The position numbers were made by a program, and so were the translations under genes. From positions 62,001 to 126,000 of the forward strand of contig JBCCGG010000004.1 in the NCBI GenBank assembly GCA_039029395.1: 64,000 nt of DNA, given 5' to 3'. The DNA is from JBCCGG01 sp039029395. Its GTDB lineage: Bacteria; Pseudomonadota; Alphaproteobacteria; Kiloniellales; JAKSDN01. Position 1 is the stretch's first letter. Each line of letters starts with the position of its first letter. The notes under the pieces are model-generated. The model saw nothing but the letters and a program-made list of their open reading frames with translations. It was not told the origin of the DNA and did no database searches. This document shows positions 52,722 through 59,744 of the stretch, piece after piece.

Positions 52722-53819
52722 TTAAGTTGCGTTCCACATCGCGGCAAACACGCCCGGCGTTTGCTTTTGATTGCCTAAATTGTATCTTAGGATAAGTGCT
52801 AGTTGCTCGCCCGGCGACGGGGCTGGGTCCTCCGCCGTTGCCGAAATGTGCCAGGGTTCTTGCTCGTTGCTCCGTGTTGGATTTGAAATCCAAAGGCCAC
52901 CGCCCCCCTGAAAGCCCCAAAGGTGTTTCCCGTTATCACCAGTACCCCATAGGGCATGCCCGGCTTGGTCTTTAAAGTTTGCTTTATCAAAGTTGGTCCC
53001 GCTGGGAAGTGGGATGTTTGCACCTGAAGTGGCAGTAGTCGTTGACCATGCCGCACTCTCTCCCCCAATCCTCATAGCCGCAAATACGCCTGGTGTTTTC
53101 TCTTCGTTTCCTAACTGATATCTCGCGACAAAGGCTAGGTCCTCGTGCGTGTGCCACCCTGGGTCTTTCGCTATGGCCGTAACTTGCCATTTTCCGGTTT
53201 TAGGATCCTGTGTTGGGTTCAACACATCTAGGAACGCCCCATTCCGCCAACCCCAATAAGTGCTGCCGTCGTTGCCGGTACCCCAAAGTGTGTGCGCATT
53301 GGTTCTGAAATCTGCGTTCTCGAAGTCGATCCCATCGGGAAGCGGAATGATCAGCGGAGCGACTGATGACCATACCCCATAGCCAACCGTCTCCCCAATG
53401 TTTACAGGTAAACCTGATTCTGACTTGAAGTATCCAGTTGGTGACCAGCCACTGTCGAAGAAAGCTAATAGAAGATGGCTTAAGCGACCTGTGATTATGA
53501 CTCTTTGGGTGTCATTTACGAGTCGCACAGGGACATTATTTGCGTACACATCACCAGAAACAGATCCAAAATAAGGTACTAAAACCCCACCGGCGTGACC
53601 CGAAAAAAATGGACCAGATGGCAGAATAGATGTTCTGGACAACCTAACGGAGGAATAGACTAGGTAGTTGTGCAGATAGCCCTCAGCGTTGAATGCAAAG
53701 GGCATGTCGTCCAAAGAATTCAGCGGTTCAGCGATCTTTTCATTTTCTAGCTGGTTCTCCGTGGCTTCGGCGAAGGCCTTAGCGAGGGCTTCGCGATGCT
53801 CGATTTGAAGATTTGGCAT
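52722..53819 (-). CDS. Vap-like beta-barrel protein with two ~100-residue repeats
   Basis: 365 residues, AT-rich compared with flanking genes. Residues ~48-150 follow the pattern of Rhodococcus virulence-associated (VapA-type) eight-stranded barrels: FFSGHAGGVLVP, GSVSGDVYANNVPVRL, LAFFDSG, then GETVGYGVW. Two repeats follow (151-250 and 260-362), sharing LWGTG, RY.LGN and TPGVFAAM. No signal peptide; the N-terminus is a charged helix. AAGGAC precedes the ATG. Unknown function, possibly a secreted or cargo surface-interaction protein. The Vap resemblance is by pattern, not a database hit. Confidence 0.6.
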   Translation of the reverse strand: MPNLQIEHREALAKAFAEATENQLENEKIAEPLNSLDDMPFAFNAEGYLHNYLVYSSVRLSRTSILPSGPFFSGHAGGVLVPYFGSVSGDVYANNVPVRLVNDTQRVIITGRLSHLLLAFFDSGWSPTGYFKSESGLPVNIGETVGYGVWSSVAPLIIPLPDGIDFENADFRTNAHTLWGTGNDGSTYWGWRNGAFLDVLNPTQDPKTGKWQVTAIAKDPGWHTHEDLAFVARYQLGNEEKTPGVFAAMRIGGESAAWSTTTATSGANIPLPSGTNFDKANFKDQAGHALWGTGDNGKHLWGFQGGGGLWISNPTRSNEQEPWHISATAEDPAPSPGEQLALILRYNLGNQKQTPGVFAAMWNAT

Positions 53820-54128
53820 TTTTAGTCCTTTTGCTTAATCTCGGGTTTTCGATCAAACTTTCGGTAGAGTAATCTGAGCACACTTTTCAACTCCTTGGAA
53901 GTAGATCCTATGTCTCCTCTGTGATCTGCCTGTGCAATGCCCTTGCGACGCTCATTGCCATTTGGCCGTTTGTGATGCAGTGGACTGTGGTTACCTAGCG
54001 GTCTCGCAACCTGTCCTATCTAGGATGCTGGCGAAATCGCCCAGGCTCAGATCTCGGGTGCGTTGCAGCGGTCACCGCTTGAAGCAGGCTTCTTTACTTT
54101 GTCGCGGTTCTTCCGCCATACCGCGCCT
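53820..54128. other. non-coding spacer between the Vap-like gene and repeat copy 2
   Basis: 309 bp between the Vap-like gene and repeat copy 2. It must carry the promoter of that minus-strand gene. No recognisable gene; possible decayed coding sequence around 53990-54090 is too short to name. Confidence 0.35.
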
Positions 54129-54261
54129 TTCTTTTCATGATCAGCGGTGTGCATGAGGCGGTCTCCAAGTCAAGGACGCCCTCGAGGACGGCGCCGGCTC
54201 CGCCGGACGTAGATCCTTGAGTTGGACACCGCCTCATGCGGTTTGGTCATCATGAAAAAAA
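54129..54261. repeat. 133-bp palindromic repeat, copy 2 (MITE-like)
   Basis: Same length and orientation as the copy at 52415-52547, with around a dozen base differences. Ends: TTCTTTTCATGAT (54129-54141) and ATCATGAAAAAAA (54249-54261). The same 26-nt arms form the main stem. Together the copies bracket about 1.6 kb containing the Vap-like gene. The 181 bp that follow up to the next gene hold no other feature. Confidence 0.8.
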
Positions 54262-54442
54262 AGCCGGGTCCGCGTTCTTACGCCAATTGGCAGTGATCTC
54301 GGCACGCTGCCCTTACAGTGGGTGGAGATATGCCAAGCGATTGGTTTGCGCCCTTCGTCGTGGTCGCGCACTCGCTGGACCATTGGATTGTCAAATGGTG
54401 ATAGGCTCTGCGTGACGTTCATTGGAGAGGAGATTGGGAACG

Positions 54443-55324
54443 ATGACTACCACCATGACTGGATTGCCCAAGCGCCGTTGGCTGGCCGCTCTGCGCCATG
54501 CCGCCGTCGGCCTGATCCTGCTCGCGCTGCCGGCGCCGCTGGCGGCCGCCGAGCCGGCCAAGGTGAGCGGCGTCTTGACCGCCAACGGCGTGGAGGTCGC
54601 GCTGCCCTATGTCTACGTTTGGGCCGAGGAGGAGGGCTTCTACGACCCGGCGGATCCCAGCTGGCGCATTCTCTTCGTCGAGCGCGAGGTCACGCCGCGC
54701 GAGCTCGGCGAGCCGATCTGGGATGCCGCCTGGGTCGAGCTGCGCCTCACCGAGACCGCCGAGTTCGACGACCAGCCCAAGCTGCAGGTCTATTCCCAGT
54801 CAATCAAGTTTTCCGCCGATTCCGGCGGCAACCTCTCGGGCGGTGAGTATCCGCAGATCGAAATCGAGGGATTGGGCACGGAGCAGATCTCGGGCCGGGT
54901 CTACCACACCGAGACCCAGGAGTTCTTCGACGACACCTACAAATACGACCTCACCTTCAGCGCCGCGCTCACGGACCCCAACGCGCCGATCGGCGAGCCG
55001 CTGCCCGACGGCGGCGGCGATCCGGGCCGCGCCTACCTGCAATGGGTCGAGGCGGTCCACACCGGCACCCTGGACGCCCTGCGCAGCATCGTGCCGCCGG
55101 AGTGGGCCGAGCAGCTCGACAGCCTGAGCGCCGCGGAAGCGAAAGAGCAGATGGAGTTCCTGCAGTTCATGACCCCGACCGACGTCAAGATCCTGAGCGG
55201 CTCCCTTGACGGCGAAAACGCCTTTCTCGAGATCGAGGGCATGATCGAAGGCGAGAAGGTCAACGGCGAGATCACCATGACTCAGATGGGCGAATTCTGG
55301 ATGCCCACCGAGTCCAAGATGTAA
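54443..55324 (+). CDS. exported hypothetical protein
   Basis: 293 residues. A signal peptide is visible (basic PKRRWLAALRH, hydrophobic core, cut after PAPLAAAEP near residue 39). The mature protein is acidic and beta-rich, with repeated short segments (VSGVLTANGVEVALPYVYVWAE; LEIEGMIEGEKV) and a helical middle. No known domain recognised. ATG 54443 chosen over TTG 54422 because GGAGAGGAGATTGGGA lies just before it. Confidence 0.65.
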   Translation: MTTTMTGLPKRRWLAALRHAAVGLILLALPAPLAAAEPAKVSGVLTANGVEVALPYVYVWAEEEGFYDPADPSWRILFVEREVTPRELGEPIWDAAWVELRLTETAEFDDQPKLQVYSQSIKFSADSGGNLSGGEYPQIEIEGLGTEQISGRVYHTETQEFFDDTYKYDLTFSAALTDPNAPIGEPLPDGGGDPGRAYLQWVEAVHTGTLDALRSIVPPEWAEQLDSLSAAEAKEQMEFLQFMTPTDVKILSGSLDGENAFLEIEGMIEGEKVNGEITMTQMGEFWMPTESKM

Positions 55325-55336
55325 GGCAGCAAAAGA

Positions 55337-55360
55337 GGCCGGGCCGCTGTCGGCTCGGCC
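55337..55360 (+). terminator. hairpin after the exported-protein gene
   Basis: GGCCGGGCCG (55337-55346) pairs with CGGCTCGGCC (55351-55360) with one mismatch and a 4-base loop. It lies 13 bp after the stop. There is no long T-tract, so efficiency is uncertain. Confidence 0.4.
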
Positions 55361-55502
55361 GAGATCGATTGCAGCAGTGGCCTGAAAGTTCCTTTGACGG
55401 GGAGGCTTCCGGGGCCCCGCCGCGCGCGCGCCAAACCTCCCCGATGATCCACTTTCGGCCCCGCGCCGTAGTCTCCTTCAGGATCATCGAGAGGAGGCGA
55501 TT

Positions 55503-55799
55503 ATGGATTGGTATCATCAGGTGATGGATTCCCGGCGCAACCCCTTGCGCCATCTGCCCAAGGCCCAGCGCTTTCAGGTTATGGTGCTGCTCAGCTTCAT
55601 GTGGAGCGCGATCTTCAGCACCAGTGCAGGGCTGTGGTTCTGGTACGGCGAGATCGTCGCCGTGCACCTGCTGCTTGCGCTGGGCACCGTCGTCACGGGG
55701 CTCACCTTCCGGGGCGCCGAGGCCGCCGGCGTCAAGTCCTACCGGGACCATCCGGCGCCCGACGGCGCCACGCGCTACGACGACGTCTGGGGTGCCTGA
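55503..55799 (+). CDS. small two-helix membrane protein
   Basis: 98 residues with two hydrophobic segments (about 28-43, MVLLSFMWSAIFSTSA, and 50-70). GAGAGGAGGCG stands just before the ATG. No known family recognised. Followed 4 bp later by another tiny membrane protein, suggesting a small operon. Confidence 0.6.
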   Translation: MDWYHQVMDSRRNPLRHLPKAQRFQVMVLLSFMWSAIFSTSAGLWFWYGEIVAVHLLLALGTVVTGLTFRGAEAAGVKSYRDHPAPDGATRYDDVWGA

Positions 55800-55803
55800 G
55801 GCC

Positions 55804-55935
55804 ATGAGGCGCTGTCAAAGACGCGGGGCCCTGGCGGCCGAGGCCTGCGCCCGCACCCGGGTGCTGGCCGGCCTGCTCGGGTTCTTCATGACCCTGGTCG
55901 CCTTCGCCCTGACGGTTGTCCAGTCCACAACCTAG
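55804..55935 (+). CDS. single-helix membrane microprotein, 43 aa
   Basis: 43 codons starting at an ATG 4 bp after the preceding stop, ending in TAG. A basic, Cys-containing N-terminus (MRRCQRRGALAAEACARTR) precedes one membrane helix (VLAGLLGFFMTLVAFALTVV). Probably cotranscribed with the two-helix protein. Function unknown. Confidence 0.45.
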   Translation: MRRCQRRGALAAEACARTRVLAGLLGFFMTLVAFALTVVQSTT

Positions 55936-56009
55936 CCCTGCAACATTAACGCGAGTTCATCTTCACGTCAGGTCACGGTAAGGCGCCGGGACTATATATC
56001 AGTCATCTC

Positions 56010-56093
56010 CTGGGACAGAGAGATCAGAGCCCGGGAGGTGGGGCCCGAGCAGGGCCTCGTCCCAGCAACCCCGATCCATAGGAGGATCTGACG
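56010..56093 (+). ncRNA. structured leader resembling a SAM-I-clan riboswitch core
   Basis: Between a TATATA box (55993-55998) and the peptide ATG at 56094, the RNA can fold into several helices. AGATC (56021-56025) pairs with GATCT (56085-56089), and AGAG follows directly as in the SAM-I J1/2 segment. GGGGCCC (56040-56046) pairs with GGGCCTC (56052-56058) around a 5-nt loop. CTGGGAC (56010-56016) can alternatively pair with GTCCCAG (56059-56065). GCAACC (56065-56070) matches the SAM-I core. The region after GCAACC is too short for normal P3 and P4, so this would be an atypical or minimal form. The ribosome site AGGAGG (56080-56085) lies at the closing stem, fitting translational control. Confidence 0.35.
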
Positions 56094-56237
56094 ATGAAAC
56101 GGAATCTTCAGGAGAACGCTGTGCCCGCCCGTCGCGATCGTGCCAATGCCACGGCCCGCGACCTCAAGGTGACCGACCGGGTCTACGATCAAATCGACCC
56201 CAAGCTGCTGCCCCTGGTGAGCCAGCGCTACGTCTAA
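56094..56237 (+). CDS. 47-residue peptide gene behind a structured leader
   Basis: A 47-codon ORF (start ATG 56094, stop TAA 56235-56237) with the ribosome site AGGAGG 8 nt upstream. The product is basic and N-terminally disordered (KRNLQENAVPARRDRANAT), with an Asp/Leu-rich C-terminal half (DQIDPKLLPLVSQRYV). No signal peptide or membrane helix. It ends 25 bp from the stop of the convergent radical SAM gene. Known families do not suggest a name; a peptide substrate of that enzyme or a leader peptide is possible. Confidence 0.55.
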   Translation: MKRNLQENAVPARRDRANATARDLKVTDRVYDQIDPKLLPLVSQRYV

Positions 56238-56262
56238 GGCACTCTTCGGCCCTGCGGGAGCC

Positions 56263-57225
56263 TCATCCCGCGCGGCTGCAGGAGCCGCCGCCCAGCACGC
56301 AGAACTTCGAACAGTGGGGGTGGTTGAGCGCCACCGGCGCCTTGGCATCGGCCAAGGTGTGGCCCATGACGAAGTCGTCTTGATAAGGCAAAAGCGTGCA
56401 GGGCATCACCACGGGCTTTTCCTCGCCCTTGCGCTTGACCACCATGCGCGAGGAGGCGCACATGATATCTCGCGGCGCCACGCCCAAAATATCCCAACAT
56501 TTGTCGGTGACCTCGGGCACGTCGGCACTCTCGTCCATCTCGGGAAAGATGACCATGGCCTCGGGGTCCTGGGCGTCAATCGGCAGGGCCAGCGTGGCGA
56601 ATAGCCGCGCATAGCCCCGCCGTGCCTCGGCCTCGGGCTCGCCCCAGCAGCTGCGCCCGGCGGCGCGCATGGTAAAGCCGTTCTCGGCCAGCCAGGTAAG
56701 CCCCTTGAGGGTCGGCTCCCAAGTGCGCGGGCCGCGCTCAATCTCGTGCAGGTCCTTGGTGTAGTGGTCGATCGAGACCCGGAGCACCAGATTGTCGCCA
56801 TAGCGTTCGTTGAGCGCCAGCAGGCCCTCGGCGCATTTCATCATGGGGCGCATGGCGTTGGTCAGCACCAGCACCTGAAAGCCCCGCTCGAGGCTCGCCT
56901 CCAGGATCTTCATGAAGTGGGGATTGATGAAAGGCTCACCGCCGGTGAAGCCGATCTCCTTGGTCGGCAGATTGCGTTCGGCAATCTCGTCCAGATAAGC
57001 GGTGACCTCATCGGCGGTCAGATAGACCAGGCTGTCGTTGGTCGGGCTGGACTCAATGTAGCAGGTCCGGCAGGCCAGGTTGCAGATCGTGCCGGTGTTG
57101 AACCACAGCGTGGTCAGTTCCGCCAGTCCGACCCGGGCCCGACGCTCGCCTTTGGCGGTGCGCAGGGGATCGTTGAATTTCCTCGGGTCGAGACGCGGGG
57201 TCTCGAACGCTGTGGCATCGCTCAT
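56263..57225 (-). CDS. radical SAM protein with C-terminal Cys motif
   Basis: 320 residues. The radical SAM motif is Cys48-x3-Cys52-x2-Cys55 in GTICNLACRTCY. FTGGEPFINPHFMK is the GGE motif (near residue 99), and VLVLTNAMRPMM follows in the barrel. Near the C-terminus further Cys residues occur (MPCTLLP, then HCSKFCVLGGGSCS), resembling a SPASM-type auxiliary cluster region. It modifies a peptide or small substrate with a 5'-deoxyadenosyl radical; the substrate is unknown. Ribosome site GGGAGA upstream of the ATG. Confidence 0.82.
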   Translation of the reverse strand: MSDATAFETPRLDPRKFNDPLRTAKGERRARVGLAELTTLWFNTGTICNLACRTCYIESSPTNDSLVYLTADEVTAYLDEIAERNLPTKEIGFTGGEPFINPHFMKILEASLERGFQVLVLTNAMRPMMKCAEGLLALNERYGDNLVLRVSIDHYTKDLHEIERGPRTWEPTLKGLTWLAENGFTMRAAGRSCWGEPEAEARRGYARLFATLALPIDAQDPEAMVIFPEMDESADVPEVTDKCWDILGVAPRDIMCASSRMVVKRKGEEKPVVMPCTLLPYQDDFVMGHTLADAKAPVALNHPHCSKFCVLGGGSCSRAG

Positions 57226-57600
57226 GCTGATCTCCCAAGTCCGCCCAACGGGGCGGCTCCCTCCAGGTCGCTTGGTTCCTAGATAAGCCAGGGTCCGGAG
57301 TCTCACAATCACAATGTGTTGACGCTTTCTTGAGGTCCGCCGCCGCACCAGGCTGGGACCAGGGCGCCCCTGGGCAGTTCGCTGTCGCTTTTGGCAAGCC
57401 ACGCCGGCGAGTCACGCATACTATGAGAGACGCCCCCTAAAGCATTACTTTCAATGCAATAAGTCCGACGCGCGTTGAATATGCGAGGGCCTGGTCCAAG
57501 GGCGCCGTCGGGCGAGGGGCGGTTGAGATTGGACTTTATCCTAGGGCCCTCGTGTAGGAACATGAGGCAAAGAACAAACACCTAAGGGAGGCGTTATCTA
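57226..57600. other. divergent promoter region before the ABC operon
   Basis: 375 bp with no gene. On the minus strand, TTGTGA and TTATCT spaced by 16 bp near 57280-57307 could serve the radical SAM gene. A strong ribosome site (AAGGGAGGCG) precedes the plus-strand start at 57601. No confident plus-strand promoter is seen. Confidence 0.35.
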
Positions 57601-58581
57601 ATGCGACACCTACGACACACTGGCACCGCGGCCCTGCTGTCCGTCGGCCTGGTCCTGGGCGGTCAGGCGGCCAGCGTCTCGGCCGCCGAGCTGGGCGCGA
57701 CCGACGATCCGATCAAGCTGGCGCTCAACGAGTGGACCGGCCAGCACATCACCACCAAGGTGGCGGGCGAGATTCTGTCCCGGGCCGGCTATAACGTGGA
57801 ATACGTGACCGCTGGCTATTTCCCGCAGTTCCAGGCGCTCGGCGACGGCTCGATCGCGGCCAGCCTGGAGATCTGGTCGAACAACATCGGCGACAACTGG
57901 ATCAAGGCGCGCGACGACGGCTCGGTGGTCTACATCGGCGACCTGGGGGTCGATACCAACGAAGGTTGGATGTATCCCAAGCACATGGAAGAGGTCTGCC
58001 CGGGCTTGCCCGACTGGCAGGCGCTGGAGGACTGCGCCGAGACCATGGCGACGCCCGAGACCTTCCCTGACGGCCGCATCCTCAGCTACCCGGCCGACTG
58101 GGGCACCCGCTCGGCCGACATGATCACCGGTCTGGCGATCCCCTATCAGGCGGTGCCGGCCGGCAGCGAAGGCGCGCTGGTCGCCGAGCTGAAGGCGGCG
58201 CAGGACAAGAAGAGCCCGCTGATCATGATGTTCTGGGCGCCCCATTGGGTTTTGGCCGAGGTCGATGTCGGCTGGGTCGACATGCCCAAGTACGACGCGG
58301 CCTGCGCGACCGACGCGTCCTGGGGCCCGAACCCGGACGAGGTCAACGACTGCGGCGTCGACGTGGCGACCACCTTCAAGGTGGCCTGGCCCGGCATGGA
58401 GCAGAAATGGCCGGCGGCCTTCGAGTTCCTCAAGAACTACCAGATGAGCGCCGATGATCAGATCCCGATGATGGCGGCGATCGACGTGCGCGGCGAGGAT
58501 CTGGACGAGGTCACCAAGACCTGGGTCGACGAGAACGAGGCCAAGTGGCGCCCGGTGCTGGACGCCGCGCTCAACAACTAG
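57601..58581 (+). CDS. quaternary-amine ABC transporter substrate-binding protein
   Basis: 326 residues. Signal peptide (TAALLSVGLVLGGQAAS, cut near residue 28), then the OpuAC-type binding fold: GYFPQFQALGDGS, LEIWSNNIGDNW, NEGWMYPKH and the Trp-rich MMFWAPHWVL that forms the aromatic cage. Glycine betaine, proline betaine, choline or trimethylamine N-oxide are family substrates; the sequence does not discriminate. First gene of the transporter operon; a hairpin with a T-tract follows its stop. Confidence 0.88.
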   Translation: MRHLRHTGTAALLSVGLVLGGQAASVSAAELGATDDPIKLALNEWTGQHITTKVAGEILSRAGYNVEYVTAGYFPQFQALGDGSIAASLEIWSNNIGDNWIKARDDGSVVYIGDLGVDTNEGWMYPKHMEEVCPGLPDWQALEDCAETMATPETFPDGRILSYPADWGTRSADMITGLAIPYQAVPAGSEGALVAELKAAQDKKSPLIMMFWAPHWVLAEVDVGWVDMPKYDAACATDASWGPNPDEVNDCGVDVATTFKVAWPGMEQKWPAAFEFLKNYQMSADDQIPMMAAIDVRGEDLDEVTKTWVDENEAKWRPVLDAALNN

Positions 58582-58601
58582 GCCCTCGCGGACATGTCGG
58601 G

Positions 58602-58638
58602 CGGGGTCGCAATGCGGTCCCCGTTCGACGCTTTTTTT
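58602..58638 (+). terminator. hairpin plus T-tract inside the ABC operon (attenuating)
   Basis: CGGGG (58602-58606) pairs with CCCCG (58619-58623), with an inner CGCA/TGCG helix, and T7 follows at 58632-58638. It lies between the binding-protein and ATPase genes. This is the usual place for a partial terminator that keeps the binding protein more abundant than the ATPase and permease. Confidence 0.6.
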
Positions 58639-58646
58639 GAGTTAGG

Positions 58647-59738
58647 ATGCTGGGCATGACGGACTCATCGAGCAGCCTGGCGGAGGCCAGTACCGCGCGG
58701 CCGGTGAAAATTTCCTGCCGGGACATCTGGAAAGTCTACGGGCCCGACCCGGCGAGCTACTTTGCCAATGGGGCTGCCGCGGAGCCGGCGGCGCTGCGTG
58801 AGCGCATGCGCGCCGAGGACCACGTGGTCGCCGCTTCCGACGTCTCCTTCGACGTCCACGTGGGCGAGATTTTCATCATCATGGGCCTCTCGGGCTCGGG
58901 CAAGTCGACCATGGTGCGCTGTCTGTCGCGCCTGGTCGAGCCGACCGCCGGCGAGGTGCTGCTCGACGGCGCCGATCTGCTCAAGGCTTCCGACCAGGAG
59001 CTGATCGAAATCCGCCGCCACAAAATGGGCATGGTGTTCCAGAACTTCGGCCTGCTGCCCCATCTGACCGTGCTGGAGAACGTCGCCTTTCCCTTGAAGG
59101 TCCAGGGTCTGGGCACCCGCGAGCGCCTGGCCCGAGCCCAGGAGATGGTCGAGCTGGTCGGCCTAAAGGGGCGGGAGACCTCATTCCCGCGTCAGCTCTC
59201 GGGCGGCCAGCAGCAACGCGTGGGGATCGCCCGATCCCTCGCGGTCGAGCCCGAACTGTGGTTCCTGGACGAACCCTTCTCGGCGCTCGATCCCCTGATC
59301 CGCCGGCAAATGCAGGACGAGTTCGTGCGCCTGCAAACCATGCTGCACAAGACCATCGTGTTCATCACCCACGACTTCCTCGAGGCCCTGCGCCTGGCCG
59401 ACCGCATGGCGATCATGAAGGACGGCTGCGTGGTGCAGATCGGCACGCCCTCGCAGATCGTGCTCAACCCGGCCGACGACTACGTGGCCGAGTTCACCAG
59501 CGACGTGCCCCTGGTGCGGGTCATCACCGTGGGCGATCTGATCGAGCCCTACGAGGGCAAGCTCGATCTGAAGGACGCCTGCCACACGGACATGTCCCTG
59601 CACGAGGTGCTGCCCTATTTCGCCGAGAGCCCGGACGGCTTCGCGGTGACCGACGACAACAATCAGCCGATCGGCCAGATCACCGCTTCAAAGGTGCTGG
59701 CGACCCTGGCGGCCGGCGAAGACCGCACGAGCGGGTAG
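58647..59738 (+). CDS. quaternary-amine ABC transporter ATP-binding protein (ProV-like)
   Basis: 363 residues. Walker A is GLSGSGKSTM with Lys86, the Q-loop is FQNFGLLPH, the ABC signature is LSGGQQQRVG and Walker B is ELWFLDEPFSALDP. CBS-like sequence with VTDDNNQPIGQI lies near the C-terminus, as in OpuA/ProV proteins. An ATG at 58656 is an alternative start. Energises the fused permease that begins 7 bp downstream. Confidence 0.9.
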   Translation: MLGMTDSSSSLAEASTARPVKISCRDIWKVYGPDPASYFANGAAAEPAALRERMRAEDHVVAASDVSFDVHVGEIFIIMGLSGSGKSTMVRCLSRLVEPTAGEVLLDGADLLKASDQELIEIRRHKMGMVFQNFGLLPHLTVLENVAFPLKVQGLGTRERLARAQEMVELVGLKGRETSFPRQLSGGQQQRVGIARSLAVEPELWFLDEPFSALDPLIRRQMQDEFVRLQTMLHKTIVFITHDFLEALRLADRMAIMKDGCVVQIGTPSQIVLNPADDYVAEFTSDVPLVRVITVGDLIEPYEGKLDLKDACHTDMSLHEVLPYFAESPDGFAVTDDNNQPIGQITASKVLATLAAGEDRTSG

Positions 59739-59744
59739 GGGACC

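Noticed and set aside
53932..54156. Plus-strand 74-codon frame in the spacer before repeat copy 2
   Set aside because: No ribosome site, no recognisable motif, and it runs into the repeat.
52415..54261. CRISPR array
   Set aside because: There are only two repeat copies, each palindromic and 133 bp, about 1.6 kb apart, with a gene between them. They lack the short, regularly spaced direct repeats of CRISPR.
56010..56093. A canonical SAM-I riboswitch
   Set aside because: The region after GCAACC is too short for the normal P3 and P4 helices, so it is only reported as a SAM-I-like candidate.
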